DNA of 64,000 nucleotides, taken from NCBI RefSeq assembly GCF_030124325.1, contig NZ_JASKLR010000007.1, positions 1 to 64,000 on the forward strand, read 5' to 3'. Below the pieces are notes generated by a model that searched no databases, had not been told where the DNA came from, and worked only from the letters and a program-made list of their open reading frames with translations. Positions within the stretch are counted from its first letter, which is position 1; each line of letters begins with the position of its first letter. The DNA is from Sinorhizobium sp. 8-89 (GTDB taxonomy: Bacteria; Pseudomonadota; Alphaproteobacteria; Rhizobiales; Rhizobiaceae). Shown here in pieces: positions 25,561 through 34,557 of the stretch. The position numbers were made by a program, and so were the translations under genes.

Positions 25561-27038
25561 GCAAAGGTGTATACGTCGCCCGGGCGCCCGGCGTTGTAGG
25601 GAACTGAGACCATCGTCGGCTTCGAATCGACCATTCTGATGGGTATGGATTCCAGCAGGACCGAAATGCGAGGAGGGATCGCTTCGAGCCCTCGACCCTC
25701 TGCCGACCAAGCAGCCAGAATTCGTCCCGCCGGAAGCCGTTTCTCCGCCCCTTGGGAAAATCCGGTCAGGATAATCGGAGTGTCGGGAAACTGAATTCTG
25801 AAGTTGCCCGCCACGATCCGGTCGTCGACTACAATAGCCACCGGTGGCGGACCGGGCTCAGCGCGCACAGCGGTGGCAAAGCCGCTATAGGGCGTGTGCG
25901 CGAAGGAATAGTCGCCGATCATCGGACCGATGAAGACCCTTGCCCACAGCATCAGGATGGCGCCGACGGAGAGGACGCCCGCTATCGAAAGAAGCGCGGG
26001 AAGGCGCCGAGCAGGATCCAGACCGGCGGCATCGATTTTCAGCGTGAGATAAAGCGGGAAAAGCGCCGTAAAAAGCGCCAGCCACTTCGGCCGAATGTGG
26101 GTCGCATCCATTGCGACGACGATAACCGCTACAATGAGGAAGCAGGCAAGAAGCATCCTGCCGACGACCCTCGTCCAGAGACTTTCGGCGCGAAGGATCT
26201 TTCCGAGATCCGCATGGAAGATGGAGCCGAAGACGGCGAGGGTCAGCGCGACACCCTTCAGCGTTGCAAATGCCAGCGAAACGAGCCCCTGGATCGCGTG
26301 CGGCAGCGCGTCGCCGGCCCCCTCCTTCATCTCAGCGACAGTGACACCCGTGGCATGGCCTATATTGTTGACGATCCAGAAGGCATGGGGTGCCACAATC
26401 AACACGCAAACCGCAGCCGAAGCGAGTACACGCCAGTCAAACAAGTGTTTGCGCAGCATCGCTTCCGGCAAAACGGCAAGCAATGCCGCGAGGGGGAGTA
26501 TAACGAAGTTGTATTTCGAAATCGCCCCGAGCCCTACGGCAGCGCCGACAAGCAAGTGGCGGCCAAGCCGGGGCGGTCTCTTTAGAGCTCGAAAAAAGGC
26601 ATAAAGGAAGAGCGACACCGCAAATAATGCTGCGACGGTATGGGACAGGTCGCGCTGCGACAGAAGGAAAACTGGTGGGAGCGTCAGGACGCCCAGCACC
26701 GCCACCGCCGGGGCGAACTCGCTGCTCGCGAGTACACGCGCGGTAAAGCCGTAGAATAGAAGAAAGAGGAACAGAAATCCGGCTTTTACGACAGTCAGCG
26801 ATGCGACGGAGATTCCAAATAGGGCCACGACTCCATATTGAAGCCAGTTGTAGAAGGGTGGCTGGGTTCCGTATCCGAGGAGCAGATATTGAGAGAGCAG
26901 AGCTTGTTCGGACTCGTCGATCTCGAGCGAATCCGGGCGCAGAATTTTCAAGACGATGCTCAGCAGGCAATAACCGGCAATCAGAACGTATAAGAGATTC
27001 GGTCGTCGAACCAGGAGACTGCGCATTCCCCCTCCCAT
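25536..27038 (-). CDS. Glycosyltransferase family 39 (ArnT/PMT-like) membrane protein
   Basis: About 500 residues with ten or more membrane segments. The first periplasmic loop reads SLEIDESEQALLSQYLL with the acidic pair typical of GT39, followed by TQPPFYNWLQ. QRDLSHTVAALFAVSLFLYA and GLGAISKYNFVILP follow the ArnT/RgtA-like plan. Such enzymes move a sugar from a polyprenyl phosphate to a glycan or lipid A on the periplasmic side. Two close ATGs (27038 and 27026) are possible starts; the second has GGGAGGGG before it. The frame extends to 27074. Donor and acceptor are unknown. Confidence 0.82.
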   Translation of the reverse strand: MGGGMRSLLVRRPNLLYVLIAGYCLLSIVLKILRPDSLEIDESEQALLSQYLLLGYGTQPPFYNWLQYGVVALFGISVASLTVVKAGFLFLFLLFYGFTARVLASSEFAPAVAVLGVLTLPPVFLLSQRDLSHTVAALFAVSLFLYAFFRALKRPPRLGRHLLVGAAVGLGAISKYNFVILPLAALLAVLPEAMLRKHLFDWRVLASAAVCVLIVAPHAFWIVNNIGHATGVTVAEMKEGAGDALPHAIQGLVSLAFATLKGVALTLAVFGSIFHADLGKILRAESLWTRVVGRMLLACFLIVAVIVVAMDATHIRPKWLALFTALFPLYLTLKIDAAGLDPARRLPALLSIAGVLSVGAILMLWARVFIGPMIGDYSFAHTPYSGFATAVRAEPGPPPVAIVVDDRIVAGNFRIQFPDTPIILTGFSQGAEKRLPAGRILAAWSAEGRGLEAIPPRISVLLESIPIRMVDSKPTMVSVPYNAGRPGDVYTFAYVWADLR

Positions 27039-27367
27039 CGTCCTCGCCCGTACTGGTCGTAATCCCGCGGGCAAGCGACAGCTACTAGGCGAAGTTGGAG
27101 GAATTTGCCAGACGCCCTCCTATGGCTACCAACTACAAAGCACAAGATTTCGCTTCATCCACAGGGACGAGACACTGCGACATGGAAGTGGTGTATGCCG
27201 GCGAGATAAACGTTATCCGCTGTCCCAGGCTTCACGCCGCCGCCATTTTTGGCTAAACCGGTTATTGGGTTGAGACGCAAATCAAAAGTCAGTTCAAGTC
27301 GTTTCGCCGCTTTGAGGAACAAGCCAGACCCAGGAAGTTTTGAAGCCTACCTATAATCGGAGGTGTG
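27039..27367. other. Divergent intergenic region, about 330 bp, no feature seen
   Basis: It separates the GT39 gene and a GT8-like gene and must hold both promoters. The part nearest the plus-strand gene looks A+T-richer than the surroundings. I see no convincing operator, RNA or small gene. Confidence 0.45.
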
Positions 27368-28057
27368 ATGACGCAAAGTGCTCATATTTACATCGGCTTC
27401 GATAGCAAGGAAGTCGTTGCCTATCATGTTCTTTGCCAAAGTATTCTGGAAAAGAGCTCCATCCCGGTCTCGTTCACGCCAATATCCCTGAACAACGTCG
27501 AGAGGATTTTTACGCGCGAGCGGAATCCTCTCCAATCTACCGAATTTTCCTTTTCGCGATTCCTCGTGCCGTATTTGAGCAGCTACGAAGGTTGGTCGCT
27601 TTTCGTCGACTGCGACATGCTGATGCGAACTGACATCGCCCAGTTGTGGGAGCTGAGAGACGATCGCTACGCGGCGATGTGCGTAAAACACAACTACGTT
27701 CCGAAAGTCGAAACGAAGTTCCTGGGGCAGGTCCAGACCAAGTACGAAAAGAAGAACTGGTCGAGCGTGATCCTGTTCAACAATGCCAAGTGCCGAAAGC
27801 TGGATCTGGATTACGTCAATACTGCTACCGGGCTGGAGTTGCATCAGTTCAAATGGCTGGATTCCGACGACCTGATCGGCGAACTGCCGGCGAACTGGAA
27901 CTGGCTCGTCAACGAGTACGAATATTCGCCGGATGCAAAGCTTGTCCATTTCACAGATGGCGGGCCTTACTTCGATGAATACAAGAACGATGACTACGCC
28001 GAGGAATGGTTGGCTGCACGTGATCGCGTTCTTCATGTAACGCAGCGATTGTCTTAA
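27368..28057 (+). CDS. Glycosyltransferase, GT8-like (GT-A fold)
   Basis: This 229-residue protein begins MTQSAHIYIGFDSKEVVAYH and has a DxD-type metal site, FVDCDM, at residues 79-84 after SRFLVPYLSSYEGW. VKHNYVP and SSVILFNNAKCR follow, as in GT8-like enzymes that use UDP-sugars. CGGAGG sits four bases before the ATG at 27368; a GTG directly precedes it. It is cytosolic, with no membrane segment. The C-terminus has LVHFTDGGPYFD, where family members place the His that helps bind the donor diphosphate. It ends against a terminator-like hairpin. Confidence 0.72.
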   Translation: MTQSAHIYIGFDSKEVVAYHVLCQSILEKSSIPVSFTPISLNNVERIFTRERNPLQSTEFSFSRFLVPYLSSYEGWSLFVDCDMLMRTDIAQLWELRDDRYAAMCVKHNYVPKVETKFLGQVQTKYEKKNWSSVILFNNAKCRKLDLDYVNTATGLELHQFKWLDSDDLIGELPANWNWLVNEYEYSPDAKLVHFTDGGPYFDEYKNDDYAEEWLAARDRVLHVTQRLS

Positions 28058-28080
28058 TCGCGCGACGCCATGAGCATTTC

Positions 28081-28118
28081 ATCGGGGCGGTGGAGACGAT
28101 CTGCCGCCCTGCCCCGAT
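28081..28118. terminator. Stem-loop between convergent glycan genes
   Basis: ATCGGGGC and GCCCCGAT form an eight-pair outer stem; GGTGG and CCGCC extend it inside a two-base bulge. It lies between the ends of two convergent genes, so it may end transcription both ways. No clear T-run is present. Confidence 0.5.
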
Positions 28119-28162
28119 GTCAGTTCTTCGATGCACCTTCGCTTCCAATCCCAGCTAAAACG

Positions 28163-29068
28163 TCAGTCAGTTTTGGCTAACGTCGCGTCGTAGCCAAACC
28201 CCACCTCGATAAGCGCCGAGACCGGCGAGTAATTTGCGATCTCGATGCCGCTTTCGACGGCTATGCTCCGAGCCATTACCAGATGGTCGATAATCCATTT
28301 TTGGGCCGTGATGATTCCCGAATAGGCTTTATCGGTTGTTTCATAGTATCTGGGCTCATCAGCATTACTGATATCGATCCCCACGAACCCGATCGCGCGA
28401 GGCTTCCAAGCGACGGCAAACTGTGTAGCTGAAACGGCCACTGAGCCTGCCTGGAAGACGCCGGCGGAGGGATCCTCAGAAAACCCTATCGCACCGTCCT
28501 CGCTCAACCTCACATGGGACAGCTTGCGCAGTTCCACGGTGTCTCGGCGTGCCAACCCATATGGCTTTCGTAAGTTATCGATCAATACGATCGTTTTATC
28601 TCGCAACCATGTGCTGTCCAATTCACAGATCGCCCTTATGACGCTCACCGACAAGAGACACACGCATCCGGCCGGGACCCGCTTCATGAGATCGAAGTGT
28701 CTCCATACGAACCGCTCGTCTTCAATTGCAACCGCCAGGGGCTTTGCTATTACCGCGGGAAAAAGATGCACTGCGCCGTTCAAGAGAATGCAGGAAGACT
28801 CATCTGCGCGGGTGAGGTCGCATTGCGCAATCGAAGGACCGGAGCCGACGATAAGCACGCTCGATGATTTTGCCTCCAGGGCGCGCGAGTGGCTCGTGAG
28901 ATGTCCCACCAACTCGCCCCGATACTGGATCATGCCATCGCGATCTGCAGTCGCACGCTCGAGCTTGAGACCGGGAAACCAGTCCTGCACGTGTGCCCTG
29001 GAATGTCCTAGTAGCAGACGAACGGCGATCTTGATGCAAGAACGGGAAAAGGGGCGGTTCGAGCGCAT
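28163..29068 (-). CDS. Putative sialyltransferase-fold (GT42-like) protein, family copy 2
   Basis: From the ATG at 29068 (AAGGAA just upstream) the product has 301 residues. After an N-terminal basic helix region it has LIVGSGPSI (G75-S79), Asn 97 in ILLNGA, DPSAG ending at Gly 203, VGIDIS at 229-234, and SPVSAL at 281-286. GT42 enzymes such as CstII show the same order: GNGPSL, an Asn after the second strand, TSG, SGID, and a C-terminal P.S.L. The frame extends to 29149 but would then overlap the next gene. Likely donor (CMP-sugar) and role are inferred. It follows the 29128-29859 gene on the same strand. Confidence 0.55.
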   Translation of the reverse strand: MRSNRPFSRSCIKIAVRLLLGHSRAHVQDWFPGLKLERATADRDGMIQYRGELVGHLTSHSRALEAKSSSVLIVGSGPSIAQCDLTRADESSCILLNGAVHLFPAVIAKPLAVAIEDERFVWRHFDLMKRVPAGCVCLLSVSVIRAICELDSTWLRDKTIVLIDNLRKPYGLARRDTVELRKLSHVRLSEDGAIGFSEDPSAGVFQAGSVAVSATQFAVAWKPRAIGFVGIDISNADEPRYYETTDKAYSGIITAQKWIIDHLVMARSIAVESGIEIANYSPVSALIEVGFGYDATLAKTD

Positions 29069-29127
29069 TGATTTCCTTATCGCAGGCGTCGGGCAGGCAA
29101 ATGACAACGACGTGAGTGCAAGAAATT

Positions 29128-29859
29128 TCAGCGGCTTGGATCGGTCCACAACGGTATGCCGAGCTCTTCCGAAACCGGCGGATCCGCCGTGAAGATCGGG
29201 CGCCCCTCACTAATCAACTTCGAAACGAGAGCTTTGTCCATGTGAACGTGAAGACGTGTCAAACCCGCTGAATTATACACATGACCGGTTGAGTTCGGGT
29301 TTATACCAGTAATGATGACGGCGGGGGCACCGTTATAAAGGGCAAAGAGAACCGCGTTCATTCCATTCGAGCATTTGGAATCCGCGTCCATCTCGAGGGA
29401 ACGCAAATTCGCCACGCGGTCCAGCAACGCCATCCGCTCGTATCGGTCAACGATTTCCAGCCGGTCGTATTTGTAATCGAACGCCCTTAAGCCCTCCTCC
29501 AGCCGCGCGCGGTCGTCCTTTCGCCAGAGAAATACATAGAGCGTCCCGGTGCGCTGCCCCGTTAGCACACGCCTGACTTCAACCGCATTCGGAGTGGTTC
29601 CTTCGACCTGGTTGAACATCATCATGGTTATATCGGGCGCATCGACGCCCCACTTGCTGATGACCGATTGAGAGCCGTTCACGGTAATGATCCTGAAGCT
29701 CTCGTCCAATCCGGCCGGTTTATGGGACACAGGAGCGGACCCGACGACCACGACGGGACTATTGAATCGAAAGGGCGCAGCCGGCGGATCCGGACGCATT
29801 ATGCGGTACTTCAGATTTCGGTATATGCGCTTGCGCGCGTCGGAGATCCATGATCCCAT
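29128..29859 (-). CDS. Putative sialyltransferase-fold (GT42-like) protein, family copy 3
   Basis: The 243-residue protein starts at an ATG with TGAGGA three bases upstream. Landmarks are VVVGSAPVS (G40-V44), Asn 61 in ITVNGSQS, SNG at 164-166, ITGINP at 183-188, GHVYN at 192-196, Asp 208 and a closing SEELGIPLW. These match copy 1 (24769-25560) almost residue for residue in position, although overall identity is low. It forms a minus-strand run with the 29900 gene upstream and the 28163 gene downstream and is probably co-transcribed with them. Function as a glycosyltransferase is inferred from the fold pattern. Confidence 0.55.
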   Translation of the reverse strand: MGSWISDARKRIYRNLKYRIMRPDPPAAPFRFNSPVVVVGSAPVSHKPAGLDESFRIITVNGSQSVISKWGVDAPDITMMMFNQVEGTTPNAVEVRRVLTGQRTGTLYVFLWRKDDRARLEEGLRAFDYKYDRLEIVDRYERMALLDRVANLRSLEMDADSKCSNGMNAVLFALYNGAPAVIITGINPNSTGHVYNSAGLTRLHVHMDKALVSKLISEGRPIFTADPPVSEELGIPLWTDPSR

Positions 29860-29899
29860 TTATCCTCACCGGAAATCGATACTCGGAAATTTGATGCTA

Positions 29900-30730
29900 C
29901 TACGCCTTCGTTTTCCTTGGAAACTTCGGCTTCAGCCGCCGTAATAATTCGTCAATGGATCGCAATACGTTTGTCAAAGAAATCAACTTGTCGACTTGCG
30001 CATCGGTCTGGCTCAGTCGCGATGACAAGACTTCAGCGATCGTCGAGGAGATTTCAGCAGCGGGCAATTCCGGGAAGCGCGAAGCGAGCGATGTGTAACT
30101 GTTTGTCGTGATACCACCATGCATCGTCAGCTTGCCCACTCTTGCAAAGAGGCGCAAGAAGACCTGCTCGAAAGTCCAGTCATGAACAGCCACCACCCGC
30201 CACTTTTCGCTGCGCTTTGCCGAGAACCCCGCCAGAACGATCTCGGCCGGAAGCGCCTGGTCCACCAGCCACAGGGCGATGGCGAAGCCGCTTGTGGGGA
30301 CTTTATCCTGCGGGTAAAAGTCCGCGCAGAAGCCCGTCAAATCCAAATGGCCGGTGGGCGTCCCCAGGTAATCCGAACTAGTGTTCAATCTCTCGCTCGC
30401 CGCCAGGCGGATGTTCATGATGCCTAGAAACGCTTGGGGCGCGAACAGCTTGACGACGTCAGCGACCTCTTGTCGGTAGACGATGTTGGCGCCTCTTGGC
30501 TGGGCGCGTGAGATCAGTAGGGAGCGGCCGGAAAATTGTTCGTCAAGAACCTTGTAGACCTTGTTGAAGAATACAAAGAGAGCCGTCCGCGGATATTCGG
30601 CCTCAAGTGCCTTGACGCTAACCTGGTCGCTGTTGGCGACGAGAATGATGTGTGAGAACGCCGAAAACAGTGCACGCCATTGCTCCGTTGTCGTCAACTT
30701 CTCCGTCGTTCCGGAAGCGGGAAAGTCCAT
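29900..30730 (-). CDS. Putative sialyltransferase-fold (GT42/GT29-like) protein, divergent family copy 4
   Basis: This 276-residue protein is the most distant member. It has HIILVANSDQ at 27-36 in place of the GSxPS loop, Asn 56 in FVFFNKVY, TSG at 146-148, LAGFS at 166-170 and HDWTFEQ at 183-189. The block TSGFAIALWLVD...IVLAGFS recalls the S motif of GT29 and the TSG...SGID block of GT42. It lies 40 bases upstream of copy 3 on the same strand. Without the glycine-rich loop its donor binding may differ, or it may be a non-catalytic partner. Start at the ATG at 30730 is plausible but has no strong ribosome site. Confidence 0.45.
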   Translation of the reverse strand: MDFPASGTTEKLTTTEQWRALFSAFSHIILVANSDQVSVKALEAEYPRTALFVFFNKVYKVLDEQFSGRSLLISRAQPRGANIVYRQEVADVVKLFAPQAFLGIMNIRLAASERLNTSSDYLGTPTGHLDLTGFCADFYPQDKVPTSGFAIALWLVDQALPAEIVLAGFSAKRSEKWRVVAVHDWTFEQVFLRLFARVGKLTMHGGITTNSYTSLASRFPELPAAEISSTIAEVLSSRLSQTDAQVDKLISLTNVLRSIDELLRRLKPKFPRKTKA

Positions 30731-30970
30731 TCACAACCCATCCCAACCTTAGCGTGCTTTCAGCGCGCCTTCTCGATATTTCCGAGGCTCGGATTCCAAG
30801 TTCGGCTCGCCCCATCTATAAAGGGTGATGTATTCCAAATCAAAGCAGGTACGCTTGATAAGTCGGGAAAATGCATGTTCAACGGCGCTGAAAGTTCCCC
30901 TTCCTTCTGCGGCGACTTAAGATGCGGCCAACAAATGAGCCACTCCATGTTTAGCAACCAAGGGGCGTAG

Positions 30971-31885
30971 ATGTTTGGACTGAAGGCTAAACGGCATCTT
31001 ACGAGAGAACTTGCTATCACGCCTCCGGCAGCAGAACTGAATCGACGTGGCATTGCGATTGTCGCCTGCGTGAAAAACGAAGCTAGCTACATCGAGGAGT
31101 GGGTGCGTTTTCACCAAGCTGTCGGTGTTCGACATTTTCATGTCTATGACGACGGCTCGACTGATGGCACGCTCGGTGTGCTTCAGCGGGTATTGAAGCC
31201 CCAGGAACTGACCGTCGTCCCTTGGAAAATGCGCATGCGGGACGAGGAAAGTGGTGAGTTTTTGAACGGGCAGACGATTGCCTTCGCACATGCGATTCTA
31301 AACTTTGGCGGCAGATATGATCGTATGGCGTTCATCGACGTCGATGAATTCTTGCTTCCCAAGAAAGGTCGGACGCTAGAGGAAGCCCTACGAGGAGCAG
31401 GTGGGTTTCCGAATATTTCCTTGCCCTGGCACATGTTCGGCCATAGCGGTCATGTCGCCCGACCAGCAGGGCCCATATGCCTCAATTACAAAATGCGGGT
31501 CGCCGATCCGATGCAGCAGAACCTCGACGCAAGTAATTTCAAGTGCATTATCGATCCGGTCGAGGTCACGAAAGTGGGCGTGCATCACTTCCAAACACGT
31601 TCCTACGGCGACAGAACCGCAAATGATGCGGGGAAAGTGGTATCAAAGAAGAAGCGGAAGGCTGCCGAATTTTACTCTGCGGAGTTCGTACAGCTCAACC
31701 ACTATTACGCGAAGTCGGTCGAGGAGCTGAAGGAAAAGACAGACAGAGGCTGGTCTTTCGACGGATCTGCAGAGAAATACCGCAACAAGGTCGCTACCAC
31801 CATCAAGTATATTGAATCCAACGTCGTCGAAGACCGCAGCATGCTCGAATTCATCGACGAAAATGGGATCGATCTCGGTCAGTGA
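30971..31885 (+). CDS. Glycosyltransferase family 92 (DUF23-like)
   Basis: The 304-residue protein has the GT92 pattern: IAIVACVKNEASYIEEWVRF at residues 28-47, HVYDDGSTDGT at 57-67, and the metal-binding FIDVDEFLLP at 121-130. A His in VGVHHFQTRS and the late FVQLNHYYAKS are also typical. Such proteins are cytosolic GT-A enzymes that often add galactose-like sugars. It opens a short plus-strand pair with the ELM1-type gene 75 bases downstream. The acceptor is unknown. Confidence 0.8.
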   Translation: MFGLKAKRHLTRELAITPPAAELNRRGIAIVACVKNEASYIEEWVRFHQAVGVRHFHVYDDGSTDGTLGVLQRVLKPQELTVVPWKMRMRDEESGEFLNGQTIAFAHAILNFGGRYDRMAFIDVDEFLLPKKGRTLEEALRGAGGFPNISLPWHMFGHSGHVARPAGPICLNYKMRVADPMQQNLDASNFKCIIDPVEVTKVGVHHFQTRSYGDRTANDAGKVVSKKKRKAAEFYSAEFVQLNHYYAKSVEELKEKTDRGWSFDGSAEKYRNKVATTIKYIESNVVEDRSMLEFIDENGIDLGQ

Positions 31886-31959
31886 TTTGAGCCAGCGCAA
31901 GGGTAACGCGCGGAATGAAGTAAGCGTCAGATCGGAGTTAAGGCTTGCAAGATAAAGCG

Positions 31960-32907
31960 ATGACAACGTCGAACACGACCTGCGTATGGGCGGTGGCGGA
32001 AAGCAAGGCGGGAACGCTCACGCAGTGCCTTGGCGTTGGAAAAGAGTTTCACCGGGAACCCGTGGTCAAATTGATCAGTCGGGCCCGCGGCCTGAGGAAG
32101 CTGTTCGAACCCAGGCTCTTTCGCAAAAAGGAACAGCGTCCCGAGTTGGTAATCTCCTGCGGTTTTCGGGCTGAGCCGGCAGTTCTTGATATTAAGGCGG
32201 CCTATGGCGGCAAACCTCTGACCGTGCACCTCCAACGTCCGCGCATCGAAGGATATGATCTCGTTTTCGTCTCTCGTCACGATTGGGTAGACGAATTGAA
32301 AGAGCGGCCGAACTATCATTCAATGGTCGGAGTACCGCATCAGATTACCTGGGCGCGGTTGGCGCCTCTCAGGGATGCCGCGCGCAAACGATTCTCGCCG
32401 GACGGCCGCCCAATAGCCGCCGTCTTCGTAGGTGGCTCGAATGGCGCATATGTATATGACGACAGAACCCACCAGAATATAAAACGCGCCATCGAGCAAT
32501 TGGAGAAAGAGGGTTGGCGCATCGTTGTGTCGGTCTCACGCAGATCTGAAGACCACACTCAGCAGGCCCTGTCGGCACTCAACAGCGAAAACATCGCCGT
32601 GTGGGACAGGCGAAGCGAGAACCCATATCTCGACTACATGGCCGCCGCCGACGCGTTCTTGATCGCAAAGGACTCGATCACAATGCCCTGCGAGGCTCTG
32701 GCGACGGGCAAGCCGGTCTTTACACTTGACTTAAGCCCCGTCGTTGGCCCGCGGCTGGACAAGTTCGAGCGCTATCACCGGGACCTGCACGAGACACTCC
32801 GGCTGACGCGGCCGTTCGAAGGAAAGCTCGAATCCTACAGCTACGAGCCTCTCGACGAAACGCGCAGGATCGCCTCGGTAATCCGTTCGAAGCTCAACCG
32901 CCCGTAA
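31960..32907 (+). CDS. ELM1/DUF1022-family protein, GT-B-like
   Basis: This protein of about 315 residues belongs to the family named after plant ELM1 (mitochondrial fission); bacterial members are common in Rhizobiales and usually unassigned. It has the family's SKAGTLTQCLGV near the N-terminus, ELVISCGFRAEP, AVFVGGSNGAYVYDD as the start of a second Rossmann half, and the late block DSITMPCEALATGKPV, like the donor site of GT-B enzymes. A glycosyltransferase role is an inference from that block and the neighbours. A TTG at 31945 is an alternative start; the ATG at 31960 is preferred. Confidence 0.75.
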   Translation: MTTSNTTCVWAVAESKAGTLTQCLGVGKEFHREPVVKLISRARGLRKLFEPRLFRKKEQRPELVISCGFRAEPAVLDIKAAYGGKPLTVHLQRPRIEGYDLVFVSRHDWVDELKERPNYHSMVGVPHQITWARLAPLRDAARKRFSPDGRPIAAVFVGGSNGAYVYDDRTHQNIKRAIEQLEKEGWRIVVSVSRRSEDHTQQALSALNSENIAVWDRRSENPYLDYMAAADAFLIAKDSITMPCEALATGKPVFTLDLSPVVGPRLDKFERYHRDLHETLRLTRPFEGKLESYSYEPLDETRRIASVIRSKLNRP

Positions 32908-32962
32908 GACGCTGCGGCAAGGTGCCATAGCGTCCTTTGTGCGTCCGAAAGGGGCCGCACGC

Positions 32963-33808
32963 TTATTCGCGCCAGTGCTCGGCCACCCAAGGCGTCGGAC
33001 GAATATAGTGTCGGAGATATTGCAGCGCGCCCTTGTTCTTTCGTTGTTTCGTATCGAAGATGCCCGCTATGTGTTTGAACGCCGTCTTGCGGGGACCCTT
33101 GGTTCCATATCGCCCCTCGATCGCATGCTGTGGATGCAGGCCTCGCGGGAAAATAACGACACGTGCATCGCTCGGCAGACGTGGGGCAAGAAAGTAGTTG
33201 AGCGGGAATGGCCAACGGCAGTCCTGGCGAAAATGGAGAACCCATTTTCGTGGGAAGAATGTTATGCCCCCCGGGGCGTTGCGGCTTACGAAGCGCTGCT
33301 CGTAACGGTACTCGTCGGCTACGCCCTGTGGATCTGATCGAAATTTTTCCTGCAGCGGCACGAGCTTCCCAACGGGAAAGCGGAAGAGCGACGTTTGCCC
33401 GAGGCGCTCAAAGGGCGTCGTTTGATTTCTCGCCATGACGATGTCATCCGCCTCGCCAATCTCAAAAAATGCGTCGAGCGAGGAAACGATCACGAGATCT
33501 AGATCGAGAAAAAGAACTGGACCTTTCAGCTTTCCCAGCGTTGTCCCCCAGAGTCGGGCCTTTGGCCAAATGCCTCTGGTATTTGTAGGCATGTTCTCCA
33601 CGTCGAGCGGGGGCAAGTCTTCGCAAAGTATTTCCGGGTGCAAACCTGCACGGTTGTCGGTAAAGCAAGTGAAGGTGAATGGCGGCGTAATGTTGCGAGC
33701 CACCATCGCGTAAAGTCTGTTTATGAATGGGGCTCCATACTTCGTTCCCCAATTGATGCAGATCACTTGCTTAACGCCGCCGCTGGCTGCCAAAACATTT
33801 GTGGTCAT
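32963..33808 (-). CDS. Glycosyltransferase, GT8-like with DxD motif
   Basis: From the ATG at 33808 (AGGA nine bases before it) the product has 281 residues. It reads VICINWGTKYGAPFINRLYA near the start and LFLDLDLVIV at 99-108, a DxD metal site. GGITFFPRKW and the closing WVAEHW are shared with rhizobial proteins annotated as glycosyltransferases. The frame runs open to 34093 but the extra 95 residues are Arg- and Cys-rich without structure, so I leave them out. It is convergent with the ELM1-type gene, 55 bases apart, and closes the glycan island. Confidence 0.72.
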   Translation of the reverse strand: MTTNVLAASGGVKQVICINWGTKYGAPFINRLYAMVARNITPPFTFTCFTDNRAGLHPEILCEDLPPLDVENMPTNTRGIWPKARLWGTTLGKLKGPVLFLDLDLVIVSSLDAFFEIGEADDIVMARNQTTPFERLGQTSLFRFPVGKLVPLQEKFRSDPQGVADEYRYEQRFVSRNAPGGITFFPRKWVLHFRQDCRWPFPLNYFLAPRLPSDARVVIFPRGLHPQHAIEGRYGTKGPRKTAFKHIAGIFDTKQRKNKGALQYLRHYIRPTPWVAEHWRE

Positions 33809-34557
33809 TTGCTCCATTCCTCGCCTGCTGCGCATTTCTGCAGAACCGGTTCTTCTCTTGCTCTTCAACGAGGCCGAGCGGCCGAGTGGGTGTGTACGAG
33901 CGACTTGCATGACGTAATTACTTGCCGGCGGCGCCCCCGCCAAGTCTGAGTGTTTTCGTTCAACTGAGCATTCGCCGTCACAGCATGGCCATGCCCGACA
34001 GCGGCTCTGCTTTCCTCCTTTGCGCCGTCCTGGGCCATATCTTCCTTCGACCGACCACGTCGCCCTCGTCAGGGCAAGTATTTTCTTTGCCATCCGGAGC
34101 GGTAAACGTCCGCGCGTGCATCAGACGTCCGCGAGCACCTGCTGATTGGCTGTCAGCGCGGTGGCAAGGGGGCAAGCCACCGATTGCCGCTCTCGGCTGC
34201 AACCCGCCGCTCCTCGCGCTTGCCGGCGACGGCAGCAACGGTCGATGCGTCGGCCTCGCCTATGTATTCGAAGCGCTCTTCGAGGACGACATCGATTGCG
34301 GCAGACGGCGCGAGCGGTCACTCGCCATTAGAGCCTCTTTTCCCGAGCGGGCCTGTTCCCCTTTTCGCTCGAGGCGGTGTCTCTTCGGCCGCCAAACATG
34401 CCATCTTAGTCCCACGTCAGCGCCATCGTTCGTCTGCGGCTACTCAGGATGCAGGGCGATCTTTTCCGGCGTGATCATTCGTAACGGGGAGTTGATTGGG
34501 CAGTCAGCCTACGCTGCACGATCCTTGGCCTTCTAGTGAACGACGGAGTTTGATCGG
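33809..34557. other. Intergenic region, about 750 bp, possible gene remnant
   Basis: This is the longest gene-poor stretch. Plus-strand frames (one of 204 codons from 33922) are rich in Arg, Ser and Pro and look random. On the minus strand a 54-codon frame from 34317 to 34155 has good codon use and includes AIDVVLEERFEYIGEAD; one frame change later the sequence reads TALTANQQVLADV and stops at 34121. It may be a decayed gene end. I cannot name the parent. Confidence 0.4.

Noticed and set aside
33922-34536. Plus-strand open frame of 204 codons
   Set aside because: Arg-, Ser- and Pro-rich with scattered Cys, no motif and no ribosome site; likely random reading of G+C-rich DNA.
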